Assembly: GCF_020687385.1 (NCBI RefSeq)
Contig: NZ_JAJEQM010000006.1
Coordinates: 1 to 64,000 of the forward strand
Reading direction: 5' to 3'
Source of the DNA: Hominilimicola fabiformis
Lineage (GTDB): Bacteria; Bacillota; Clostridia; UBA1381
DNA: 64,000 bases
Shown here: one piece after another, positions 34,288 through 44,100 of the stretch
Position numbering within the stretch: position 1 is the first letter of the stretch
Layout of the letters: each line of letters opens with the position of its first letter
The notes under the pieces: model-generated
Database searches by the model: none
What the model was told of the DNA's origin: nothing
Seen by the model: only the letters and a program-made list of their open reading frames with translations
Translations under genes and position numbers: made by a program

Positions 34288-36771
34288 GTGACTGAAAAAT
34301 TTAATGTAACGGGAATGACGTGCAGTGCGTGCAGCGCACACGTTGAAAAAAGCGTCAAAAAACTTAACGGTGTGAAATCTGTAAACGTAAATTTGTTGCA
34401 GAATAATATGCACGTTGATTTTGATGAAACGGATGTAAGTGTTGACGATATTATAAACGCGGTTGTTTCGGGCGGATACGGTGCGTCTGTTGCGGGAAAA
34501 AAACAAGAAAAGAAAGACAACAAAATCGACAATGAAATTTCAAATATGAAGTTCAGACTTATTGTGTCGCTTGTTTGCCTTGTGCCGCTAATGTACATTT
34601 CAATGGGACATATGTGGGGTTGGCCGTTTTTGAGCGTGTTTCATGGTGCAGAAAACGGAATAACATTTGCACTTACGCAAATGCTGTTGACGTTGCCGAT
34701 AATGTATGTCAACAGAAAATACTATATAACAGGTTTTAAGACGTTGTTTCACGGTGCACCGAATATGGATTCGCTGATAGCGATAGGTTCGGGCGCGGCA
34801 TTCACGTATGGAATCATTGCAATATATTGCATAGGATACGGACTTGGACACGGTGACAAGGAATTTGCACATTCATATATGATGAATTTGTATTTTGAGT
34901 CGGCGGCAATGATACTTGCACTCATAACCCTCGGAAAATTTCTTGAATCGAGGGCAAAAGGGAAAACATCACAGGCGATAGAAAAACTTATTGATTTATC
35001 GCCGAAAACGGCAGTTGTAATTCGTGACGGAAAAGAAGTTACAGTCGGTGTAGATGACGTGCGAATCGGTGAAATTGTCGTTGTAAAAGCAGGACAATCA
35101 GTTCCGCTGGACGGTGTTATCGTTGAGGGTAACGGTGCGATAGATGAGTCGGCTATTACAGGCGAGAGTATCGCGGTTGAAAAAAATGTCGGTGATAAGG
35201 TTATCGGAGCTACTATAAATAAATCGGGATATTTTAAATTTAAGGTTGAAAAAATCGGCGAAGATACCGCATTGTCACAGATTATACATCTTGTGGAAGA
35301 AGCTTCGGCATCAAAAGCACCGATTGCAAAGCTTGCCGATAAGGTCAGCGGTATATTTGTACCGGTTGTAATATCAATCGCAGTGATTACGATTATAGTG
35401 TGGTTGCTTTTGGGTAAAGGCGTTAGTTTTGCACTTTCAATGGGAATATCGGTACTTGTAATTTCTTGCCCGTGTGCGTTGGGATTGGCAACGCCGACTG
35501 CAATAATGGTCGGTACAGGCAAGGGCGCGCAGTACGGAATACTTACAAAGTCAGCAGAAAGTCTTGAAACAGCACATCAGGTTGATACGGTCGTACTTGA
35601 TAAAACAGGCACAATAACAGAGGGTAAGCCTTCTGTAACGGATATAGCACCTGTCGGAATTTCCGATAAGGAACTTTTACAGATTGCAGCGTCAATAGAA
35701 TATTTGTCGGAACACCCTCTTGCAAAGGCTATTGTTGAAAAAGCCGACGGCTTGGGATTTAGTGATGTTGCAGATTTTGAACAGATTGTCGGACAAGGTG
35801 TAAAAGGCAATGTTGACGGAAAGAAAGTTTTAGCCGGAAATTATAAGATGATGCGTGAAAACAATATTGAAGTATCGGAAGATGAAATATTCGCGAATGA
35901 CGGAAAAACATCATTGTATTTTGCGGTGGATAATAAGTTTGTCGGAATAATCGCAGTTGCCGATACCATAAAGGAAACAAGCAGGCAAGCGATAGAAGAT
36001 ATGCGTAATATGGGACTTGACGTAATAATGCTTACGGGTGACAATGCCGTTACGGCAAATGCAATTAAAAACAAGCTGCCGTTAAGCAGTGCCGTTGCGG
36101 AGGTGTTGCCGTCAGACAAGGAAGAAGTAGTAAGAAAACTTCAGCAGAGCGGTCACAAGGTTGCAATGGTCGGTGACGGAATTAATGACGCACCTGCTTT
36201 GACTCGTGCAGACGTTGGTATTGCTATCGGTGCGGGAACGGATATAGCTATTGAATCGGCTGATATTGTATTGATGAAAAGCGATTTGCAGGACGTTGTT
36301 ACATCAATAGAGCTAAGCCACTCGGTAATCAAAAATATAAAAGAAAATCTGTTCTGGGCATTTTTCTATAATGCACTCGGAATACCGATTGCGGCAGGTG
36401 TTTTGTACGGTATAGCAGGATTGAAATTAAATCCTATGATTGCCGCACTTGCTATGAGTTTCAGTTCGGTATTCGTTGTGTCAAATGCGTTGAGATTGAG
36501 ATTTTTCAAACCGAAATGCAATAATATTAAAACTGTAAAAAATGAAAAGGAGAATAAAACTATGACAAAGACGATTAAAATTAACGGAATGATGTGTTCA
36601 CACTGTACAGGCAGAGTGGGAGAGGTGCTAAACGCAATAGACGGAGTAAGTGCGGAAGTTTCACTTGATAACGGCGGTCAGGCTGTTGTAACACTTGCAA
36701 AAGACGTGTCGGACGATGTGCTTAAAAAAGCCGTTGTTGACGCAGGATATGAAGTTGTAGGTATAGAATAA
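34288..36771 (+). CDS. copA: Copper-translocating P1B-ATPase with a C-terminal CopZ-like domain
   Basis: An 827-residue membrane pump, most likely a Cu(I) exporter. Order: heavy-metal domain (Cys12/Cys15 in GMTCSAC), membrane helices, actuator (GAIDESAITGES), CPC metal site (Cys394, Cys396), phosphorylation Asp438 in DKTGT, SEHPLAKA, MLTGDN, GDGINDAPAL and the last helices. After residue ~755 a second metal-binding domain (NGMMCSHC) is fused by a short linker. That domain keeps its own in-frame ATG and ribosome site. GTG start; an overlapping ATG is out of frame. The HxlR gene is divergent. Other soft metals cannot be excluded. Confidence 0.93.
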   Translation: MTEKFNVTGMTCSACSAHVEKSVKKLNGVKSVNVNLLQNNMHVDFDETDVSVDDIINAVVSGGYGASVAGKKQEKKDNKIDNEISNMKFRLIVSLVCLVPLMYISMGHMWGWPFLSVFHGAENGITFALTQMLLTLPIMYVNRKYYITGFKTLFHGAPNMDSLIAIGSGAAFTYGIIAIYCIGYGLGHGDKEFAHSYMMNLYFESAAMILALITLGKFLESRAKGKTSQAIEKLIDLSPKTAVVIRDGKEVTVGVDDVRIGEIVVVKAGQSVPLDGVIVEGNGAIDESAITGESIAVEKNVGDKVIGATINKSGYFKFKVEKIGEDTALSQIIHLVEEASASKAPIAKLADKVSGIFVPVVISIAVITIIVWLLLGKGVSFALSMGISVLVISCPCALGLATPTAIMVGTGKGAQYGILTKSAESLETAHQVDTVVLDKTGTITEGKPSVTDIAPVGISDKELLQIAASIEYLSEHPLAKAIVEKADGLGFSDVADFEQIVGQGVKGNVDGKKVLAGNYKMMRENNIEVSEDEIFANDGKTSLYFAVDNKFVGIIAVADTIKETSRQAIEDMRNMGLDVIMLTGDNAVTANAIKNKLPLSSAVAEVLPSDKEEVVRKLQQSGHKVAMVGDGINDAPALTRADVGIAIGAGTDIAIESADIVLMKSDLQDVVTSIELSHSVIKNIKENLFWAFFYNALGIPIAAGVLYGIAGLKLNPMIAALAMSFSSVFVVSNALRLRFFKPKCNNIKTVKNEKENKTMTKTIKINGMMCSHCTGRVGEVLNAIDGVSAEVSLDNGGQAVVTLAKDVSDDVLKKAVVDAGYEVVGIE
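36562..36771 (+). CDS. CopZ-like metallochaperone from an internal start within copA
   Basis: Within the copA frame, AAAAGGAGAATAAAACT precedes ATG 36562 at a good distance. Translation from there would give a free 69-residue heavy-metal-associated protein with the CxxC motif MMCSHC, the size of a CopZ chaperone. The preceding linker (NNIKTVKNEKENK) looks like former intergenic sequence. Whether the free form is made is inference. Confidence 0.5.
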   Translation: MTKTIKINGMMCSHCTGRVGEVLNAIDGVSAEVSLDNGGQAVVTLAKDVSDDVLKKAVVDAGYEVVGIE

Positions 36772-36792
36772 GAATTAAGCAAAATTTGGATT

Positions 36793-36828
36793 GTAGACAA
36801 AACCGATATGGTTTTGTCTACTTTATTT
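36793..36828 (+). terminator. Terminator after copA
   Basis: GTAGACAAAACC and GGTTTTGTCTAC with loop GATAT, followed by a T-rich stretch. Confidence 0.88.
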
Positions 36829-36887
36829 TTTGATGTCGATAGCCTTAATTATATAATATTTAATTGCATATATTCCATTATTTAAGT

Positions 36888-36916
36888 TTTACATAAATCC
36901 GATTTTGTGATATACT
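36888..36916 (+). promoter_or_regulatory. SigA-type promoter of the SLH glycosidase gene
   Basis: TTTACA (36888-36893), 17 bp, TATACT (36911-36916), 37 bp before the start. Confidence 0.7.
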
Positions 36917-36952
36917 ATAAAATGTATTGTTTTTTATATGGAGGAATGTTTT

Positions 36953-39259
36953 GTGAGGAAGAAAATTTTATTTTTTGCAATGACGCTTTTGTTGCTTACG
37001 GGAATAACTGCAAGTGCAGATGTTTTGGGTGAGCAAAACGGCGGTTGGAGTACGTATATGGGAGCATTTACATACTTTCATAATGTACAGTTCAATTCGG
37101 ACAGCGTCGGTAAGCAAAATGAATATTATGTTGAATATACACCTAATGAGGACGCCGTACCGATTGTTGTGAACGGTGCGAGCATATGGGGAACGAGAAA
37201 TATTAAACAGGCAGAGCAATATATGCAGGAGAACGGTTTAAGACCGCTTGCCGGAATTAATGCCGATTATTTTTCATTCAAGACAGGTATTCCGATGGGT
37301 TATACAATAGCCGACGGCGAAATTATATCAAAGGAATACGGCGGACAGGACGCGGTCGGTTTCAGAAGTGACGGAACGGGTTTTATAAAGTGGCTTGACA
37401 TTCAGACAACAGTGACAGACGGCGAAAAATCGATTGACGTTATGTATATAAATAAGTGGTGTCAGGCGGGATTTGATCCTGTTTATCTTTTGACGGACAA
37501 ATTCGGAAAAACGACAAAAACTCAATCGGAATGTATTTTTGTTATTTGCACACCTAACGAGGGCAGACTGCACGTGGACGAAACAATGTCGCTTACTGTT
37601 GATGATGTGTTCATATATAACGGCGAGATAGAAATTCCTGAGGGTAAGGTTGTTTTGCTTATGGATACAAGCGGTGTAAGTGAATATTATGACTTTTTGA
37701 GCAGACTTCACGCAGGTCAGACTTTAACGGTCGCAAATCAGGCGGTCGGAGATGACGGTACTTGGAAAACAGCTGAAAACGCGGTAAGCAGTGTCGGCGG
37801 CAGACTTGTAACAAACGGAGTTGCAAATTCTGATTTTGAGGCGGGTGCGGCACCGAGAACGGCTGTCGGAATAAAAGCAGACGGCAATATTATTTTCTAT
37901 ACGCTTGACGGCAGACAGTCGGGTTACAGCTATGGCGCTCAACTTAAAACGCTTGCAAAACGTATGGTTGAGCTTGGGTGTGTTGACGCGTTAAATCTTG
38001 ACGGCGGCGGTTCGACAACCATTTCTGCGTGGTTTCCGGGAAAAGACAATACAATGGTTGTAAATTCACCGTCGGACGGTTATTTGAGAAGTGTTGCAAA
38101 TTATATTTTCTTAAAGGACAATCGCGAGAGAACGAATATTCCGTGGATAATCAATATTACAGGCGGAACTAATAATAACTATCTTTCGGGAATGACCGCG
38201 AATATTAATATAGAAAGCGTATACGATACCGCAAATTATAAAATGGAAGAACCGTATAATATAAAATATCGTGCGGACACCGATACGGACAGTACGGTAG
38301 ACGAAAACGGAGCAGTATCGCTTAACGGTACAGGCGATGTTAAAGTTGTTATGTACGGCGATAACGGTGACGTGGCGGACGTGACATACGGCGTTTATGA
38401 AACACCTGAAGAAATAAAGGTATATAATCAAGCGGACTGGAAAGAAATCAGCGAAATCTATACAGAGGCAAACGAAGAATTACAGCTTAATCTTTCGGCG
38501 GCGTCATACAAAAACGGAATCGAATTGCTTTCAACAAACAGATTGTATAAATGGGAAGTTGAGGGTGATATAGGTACGATAACAGAGGACGGCATTTTCA
38601 CACTTGCCGATACGGTCAACAAAGACGGTAAAATAAAGGTGACGGCAGGGGCTTTAACGAAAGAAATACCGGTGCATATTTCGGATTATCCGAGTACACC
38701 TAATCCGTTTTACGATACAGAAAATCACTGGGCAAAGGACATAATTGCCGATATGGCGGCAACAGGGATTATCAGCGGTTTTGAAGAAAACGGAAAAATG
38801 ATTTTTAAACCTGACAACAATATGACAAGAGCGGAATTTGCGTCGATGATAGCAAATTACAAAAAACTTGATTTTTCAAAATATGATGATGTAAAGCTTG
38901 ATTTTACGGATAATGATATAATACCGCAGTGGGCAGTTCCGGCTGTAAAAGCTGTGTATAAAGAGGGTATAATTTTAGGCCGCGTCAATGACGACGGAAC
39001 AAGCACATTTGCACCGTATGACAATATAACGCGTGCAGAGGCAATGACGATTTTGGGAAGAATACTTCCGAATAATGATGATTTGCCGAATCTTCCGTTT
39101 GCGGATAAAAACGATATACCGCAGTGGGCGGAAGAAGGTGTGAGCAAGTTGTATTCGACAGGTATTGTGAGCGGTTATGAGGATAACACGATACTTCCGA
39201 ATAATAATATGAAACGTGCCGAAGCGGCAACGATGTTGTATAAAATTGAAAATAAATAA
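36953..39259 (+). CDS. Surface phosphodiester glycosidase (NAGPA family) with three SLH domains
   Basis: A 768-residue exported protein. Signal peptide (RKKILFFAMTLLLLTGITASA), then an NAGPA-type phosphodiester glycosidase domain (about 80-375) with GINADYF, PRTAVGI, YTLDGRQSGYS and the hallmark NLDGGGSTT (Asp350 onward). A beta-rich linker of about 200 residues follows, then three S-layer homology repeats (about 586-768; TRAEFASMIA, TRAEAMTILGRI, KRAEAATMLYKI) that bind secondary wall polymer. The family removes sugar-1-phosphate caps from phosphodiesters, so a wall or teichoic-type glycan is a plausible substrate. I use GTG 36953, seven bases after GGAGGA; an ATG at 36938 overlaps that site. 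Confidence 0.85.
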   Translation: MRKKILFFAMTLLLLTGITASADVLGEQNGGWSTYMGAFTYFHNVQFNSDSVGKQNEYYVEYTPNEDAVPIVVNGASIWGTRNIKQAEQYMQENGLRPLAGINADYFSFKTGIPMGYTIADGEIISKEYGGQDAVGFRSDGTGFIKWLDIQTTVTDGEKSIDVMYINKWCQAGFDPVYLLTDKFGKTTKTQSECIFVICTPNEGRLHVDETMSLTVDDVFIYNGEIEIPEGKVVLLMDTSGVSEYYDFLSRLHAGQTLTVANQAVGDDGTWKTAENAVSSVGGRLVTNGVANSDFEAGAAPRTAVGIKADGNIIFYTLDGRQSGYSYGAQLKTLAKRMVELGCVDALNLDGGGSTTISAWFPGKDNTMVVNSPSDGYLRSVANYIFLKDNRERTNIPWIINITGGTNNNYLSGMTANINIESVYDTANYKMEEPYNIKYRADTDTDSTVDENGAVSLNGTGDVKVVMYGDNGDVADVTYGVYETPEEIKVYNQADWKEISEIYTEANEELQLNLSAASYKNGIELLSTNRLYKWEVEGDIGTITEDGIFTLADTVNKDGKIKVTAGALTKEIPVHISDYPSTPNPFYDTENHWAKDIIADMAATGIISGFEENGKMIFKPDNNMTRAEFASMIANYKKLDFSKYDDVKLDFTDNDIIPQWAVPAVKAVYKEGIILGRVNDDGTSTFAPYDNITRAEAMTILGRILPNNDDLPNLPFADKNDIPQWAEEGVSKLYSTGIVSGYEDNTILPNNNMKRAEAATMLYKIENK

Positions 39260-39262
39260 AAC

Positions 39263-39297
39263 AATAGGCTGTCGGTTTTTTGCCGACAGCCTATTAT
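39263..39297. terminator. Bidirectional terminator overlapping the AraC stop codon
   Basis: AATAGGCTGTCGG and CCGACAGCCTATT form a 13-bp stem. It includes the stop codon of the convergent AraC gene and has T or A runs on both sides. Confidence 0.88.
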
Positions 39298-40097
39298 TTT
39301 GCCCAAACGAGGTTAAGGTATTCCTCTACGGTCATATTCGCATACTTTTTAAATTCACTGTAAAATTCTTCGGGAGATTTAAAACCGCATTGATTATAAT
39401 ACCTTTCGTAATGAGTATTTCCTACCTTGAAAACCGCGTACTTCGCAAATTCCATACGGTAAAAGTAAATCAGCTCATTAATATTTTTGCCGTAACGGCT
39501 TATAAAAATATCGTTAAGCTCCGTTATTGAAATTTTGTGTAATTTCAGATATGGTGAAAAGTCTATATTTATTGAAGATATGTTTTGTTTTATGAAATCA
39601 AAACCACTCTCGGCAATAAAATCTTCGGGTGTCAAAAGAGCGGGGTTTGATGAAACATAACTTTCACCGCATACACCGATAAGATTGTACATATTAACAG
39701 AATTTTGTATATCGTCTTTATCGTGCATATAGCCGTCATACGCAATATTAAATGCGTTAAAAACTTCGTTGCTTTTCGGAACAAAAACAACGGCTGGGTT
39801 AAAATCAAAGTATTGGAGATAATTTGTAACGAAATTACCGTTAAACGCAATACGCTTTATAGAAAAATTTTCTTGCTGTCTGAGCGAAAACAGAATTGAA
39901 GAATTTATAAATACAATATCGCCTTTGCTTACGGTTTGTTCAATGTTGTTTTCGGTGCATATTTTACCTGTTCCGCTTGTACACAAAATGAATTGATGGT
40001 GCGGAAAGTTGTTCATAAACATAACCTTTGAAAGATTGTTTATTTCCTGTATATCACATATGTATGTCGGTAAAATTTTTTCGTAATTCTTTTTCAT
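39294..40097 (-). CDS. AraC-type regulator, second of a pair, with a weak HTH
   Basis: A 267-residue protein with an N-terminal cupin-like sensor (HHQFILCTSGTGKI, KGDIVFINSS) and a C-terminal AraC HTH that is recognisable but diverged (ISITELNDIFISRYGKNINELIYFYRMEFAKY, then YNQCGFKSPEEFYSEFKKY). Its ATG lies three bases after the stop of the upstream AraC gene, with GGAGAAAT as ribosome site, so the two are co-transcribed. The pair is divergent from the large GH30/GH43 gene, a typical place for polysaccharide-responsive activators. Confidence 0.8.
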   Translation of the reverse strand: MKKNYEKILPTYICDIQEINNLSKVMFMNNFPHHQFILCTSGTGKICTENNIEQTVSKGDIVFINSSILFSLRQQENFSIKRIAFNGNFVTNYLQYFDFNPAVVFVPKSNEVFNAFNIAYDGYMHDKDDIQNSVNMYNLIGVCGESYVSSNPALLTPEDFIAESGFDFIKQNISSINIDFSPYLKLHKISITELNDIFISRYGKNINELIYFYRMEFAKYAVFKVGNTHYERYYNQCGFKSPEEFYSEFKKYANMTVEEYLNLVWAK

Positions 40098-40100
40098 AGC

Positions 40101-40931
40101 TTATATTTCTCCGAATGTGTTGATACTTCTGTACTCCGTAGGTGTAATGCCTATATATTTCTTGAATGTGTTGCAAAAATAACTTTCACTGTTAAAACCC
40201 GAATTAATTGCAACATCCGAAAGTGACATATTTTTGTTGCTGACTAAAAGTTGTTTGGAATTTTCTATGCGTATATTGGTAAGAAATTTTTGCGGTGTTA
40301 TATTGTAAACTTTTTTAAAAATAATTCCGAGATAAGTAGGAGTTACTTTAATCATTTCAGCCAAAGCGGATATTGAAATATCGTGCATATAGTTAGATTT
40401 TATATAATCAATACACGGCTTGATTAAATTCGCTTTGTCATTGTTGGGATTGCCTTCAATGCAAGATGCAATATCGAACAATACGGTATACAAAAGTCTG
40501 CTGCAAATCGAATGAGCATTTTCGGTATTGGAGTTGTTTAGTTCAATAATTGTTTTAAAATTTTGATATACTTTTTCTTTAATATTTTCGGTAAGGTGAA
40601 TTACACCGCTTTTTGAATATCCCAAAAACCTCATAAGCTCAATCAGAGCATATCCGCCCATAACGATGTAGTCTGTTTTCCATGGAACAGAGGTGGGTTT
40701 ATATGAATTTGATGTTGCGGAAGTAAAGTACATAATATCTCCGCTTTGAACTTTGTGCGAAACATTGTTGTGGTCTGTAAAAACGCCTTCTCCGCTGTAA
40801 CAAACGGAAATTTGAGAATGTAGCATAAAACCTTTGCCGCGACTTATTTGTGCTTGATGTTCAAGCGATTCCGAGCCGTAGACATACACCGGTAAAAGTC
40901 GTTCTTCTTTTGCTGATACAGGTTTGAACAT
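40101..40931 (-). CDS. AraC-family transcriptional regulator
   Basis: A 276-residue regulator: N-terminal cupin ligand-binding domain (HQAQISRGKGFMLHSQIS, KVQSGDIMYFTS) and an intact C-terminal double HTH (ISISALAEMIKVTPTYLGII, then NSGFNSESYFCNTFKKYIGI and TPTEYR). I start at ATG 40931, with TTGGAGG eight bases upstream; an in-frame ATG at 40970 precedes that site. The 217-bp gap to the divergent GH gene has a TATAAT at 41106-41111 but no good -35, as expected for an activator-dependent promoter. The inducer is probably a sugar from the GH product. Confidence 0.85.
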   Translation of the reverse strand: MFKPVSAKEERLLPVYVYGSESLEHQAQISRGKGFMLHSQISVCYSGEGVFTDHNNVSHKVQSGDIMYFTSATSNSYKPTSVPWKTDYIVMGGYALIELMRFLGYSKSGVIHLTENIKEKVYQNFKTIIELNNSNTENAHSICSRLLYTVLFDIASCIEGNPNNDKANLIKPCIDYIKSNYMHDISISALAEMIKVTPTYLGIIFKKVYNITPQKFLTNIRIENSKQLLVSNKNMSLSDVAINSGFNSESYFCNTFKKYIGITPTEYRSINTFGEI

Positions 40932-41148
40932 ATTATCCGCCTCCAATATATCTGTTGAGTCTGTCGGCAAAGTGTTGACAGACGCGTCTTTAATCTAATA
41001 TCTATTATAAAATATCTAAGTACAAAAGTAAAGCAAAACAGTTAGAAAATTTACAACTATTTTAGAAATCTTATAATTGTAATGCCCTATGTGGGAGTGC
41101 TATAGTATAATTAACGGATAATGTAATCTTAAGGAGGAGAAAAAACCA

Positions 41149-44100
41149 ATGAATAAGAAAAAGATTATAAGCACAATCTTGGCATGTGCTATGCTTCCTT
41201 TTGGCGGCTTAATCAGTGCATCTGCTCAAGATACAAAACCGACATATGTACAGCTTAATCCGGCTGACGCGTCACCTTTTAACAACGGTGAGTTCCAAGG
41301 CTGGGGTACTGCACTTTGCTGGTGGGCGAACAGATTAGGTTACAGTGAAAAACTTACCAATGCGGCGGCAGAGGCATTTTTTTCAGACGAGGGATTGGGA
41401 CTTGACATCGCACGTTACAACTTAGGCGGCGGTGACGATCCGACCCATAATCACATCAACCGTTCTGACTCAAAAGTACCCGGCGTGTACAGTGATTACA
41501 AATTGTCAAGTGACAGCAAAGATGTAAAGAGCATTACATATGACATTACGAAAGACCAAAACCAATTAAATATCGCAAAAGCGGCACTAAAAGCAAATCC
41601 TGATTTGTATTTTGAAGGATTTTCAAATTCCGCACCGTATTTTATGACTAAAACAGGCTGTACAAGCGGCGGCGGTACTGTAAACAGTGACGGAACGGTT
41701 ACGTCAAACGGAAAATTGAATAACTTAAATGACGATATGTATGATGATTTTGCCAAGTTTATTGCAGACGCAACAAAGTTGTTCAAAGATAACGGCATAG
41801 AATTTAAGAGCTATTCGCCTATGAATGAGCCTGATACGGATTATTGGGGTTACGGCTCACCAAAACAAGAGGGCTGTCACTTTGATCCGGGTACAAGTCA
41901 GTCAAAGATGATTACGGAAACAAGAAAAGCACTTGACAATGCAGGATTTACGGACGTGCTTGTGGCAGGTATGGACGAAACAAGTTTGAAGAAAACAGCA
42001 AACAATCTCGGAAGTCTTACAGACGAGGCAAAGATTGCACTCGGCAGAGTTGATACTCACACATATTCAGACCGTGGCTATCACGCACAGGTTAAGGCAA
42101 AGGCACTTGAACTCGGCAAAAACCTATGGCAGAGTGAAGTTGACAAGGGCGGTAACGGTGCAACTCTTGCAAGTATGATTATCGAAGATATGAACGGTAT
42201 GCAACCGTCCGCATGGGTAATGTGGGATATAGTGGACTTCCATAAGGACTCAAAATTCATAGATCCGACGAGCGGAAACAAGACGGAGGAGAATAATGAC
42301 CAATATATTAAATACGATTGTAATATATATGATCCTCAAAAAAACATATGGACAAAATCGCTTTGGGGCGTAGGTATGGCAGACCACGACAAAGAAAAAT
42401 TGGTACTTACAAATAAGTATTACACATACGGTCAATTTACAAAGTACATAAATCCCGGTGATACAATTATAGCCTCATCGGCAAACACACTTGCCGCATA
42501 CAACAAAAATACAGGCGATATTAAAATCGTAGCAAACAACGGTGCAAATTCGTCTGATGTTGATTATGTATTTGACCTTTCGGGATTTAATACGGTAGGT
42601 ATAAATGTAAGAGAAATCAGAACAGATATGGCAGGTAACGAAAAGTGGGCAGAAATCAAGGATGGTGCTGTACTTGACGGAAAAACTCTTACAACAACTT
42701 TAAAAGCAAATACAGTAACAACATATTTGATTGAAACAGGTGCAAAGGTTACAAGTTTTGAACCTACAAGCACAGGTTTAAAATACAGCTATACACCGAG
42801 TGAAACATTGAACGGTTATAACCAATATTTTGCAGTGTACGATAAAAACGGTTTGCTAAAAGCTGTTACGGTAAACCAACCGACAGGAGAACTAACAGGT
42901 GACTTTACAGACTGTACATTCAAATTTATGGCGTGGGACGGAGTTACTCCGAAAGCGACTGTAACAAACACTACTTCACAGCTTGGAACAGATTATGCGG
43001 TTATTACAGGCAGTGACGTTGAAATTAAACGCGGTGACGAGGTACAACTTGCCCTTGGCACAAATTTAAAAGGTGATGTTACTTGGTCTGTTGACAGTGA
43101 TGCAACTGAAAACGGTATTGCCGAAATTTCTCAGACAGGTCTTTTGAAGGCTAAGAAACCGGGCAAGGTAACTGTTACGGTTAAGGTAGGCGACTACACA
43201 ACTTCAAAAACTTATGACATCACTGTTTATGCAACAATTTCAGGTGCGGCAACTGTAGGTGTCGGCAAAACATCACAATATACTCTTGATACAAATGCAG
43301 AGGGTACACCTGTTTGGAGCGTAAGTGATGAAAAAGTTGCAACTGTTTCACAAGACGGTACAGTAACAGGCGTGTCAGCAGGAACAGTTACAATAACGGC
43401 GACAATCGGTGACGTTAAGGCTACAAAAGATATTAAGGTAACAATGTATACTCTAAGCGGAACGGCTTCATGGGGAAATGCCTCAACAGCACCGAGTGAC
43501 GCTAACGATTATCGCAAAGCGGCAGACGGCGACCTTAATACATATTTTGACGGCGTACAAAACGGCTATGTAATGTACGACTTCGTCAAGACTGTTAAAG
43601 TAAACAACGTAAAACTTGCCGCAAGAAGCGGAAAAGGTATGCCGGAAAGAACTGTAGGCGGTAAGATTCAAGCGTCAAATGACGGTATAACATGGACAGA
43701 TTTATATACAATCACTTCAGCAATTCCGTCAAGTCAATATACAATAATCGAAAGTAAAGACCTGAATAATCAAAACGCATATCGTTACTTCAAATATACT
43801 AATGATACAAATATGACAAATATCGCAGAATTTTTGGTTGATGCAACTCCGTCAGAGGAAACGGCAGTCGGAGCACCGAGCGTTACGGATATTGATGAAA
43901 TGAGCGATGATTTTGAAGATTCAACAAATATCTTTAATGCAAGTGCAGGAGATTTGTCGGCAGACGGAAATCAAGTATATGCAACAGGTCTTGAAAGATT
44001 CGGTAATGTATTTGTTCCTGTTAAAGCAACTGCAAAAGCAGAACTTACAGAGGCACAAACTCTTACAAGCAAAGATAAGTTCAGACTTACATTCGATATG

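Noticed and set aside
34749-35522. 257-residue open frame opposite copA
   Set aside because: The sense strand encodes conserved P-type ATPase motifs; the antisense frame has no recognisable domain or start signal.
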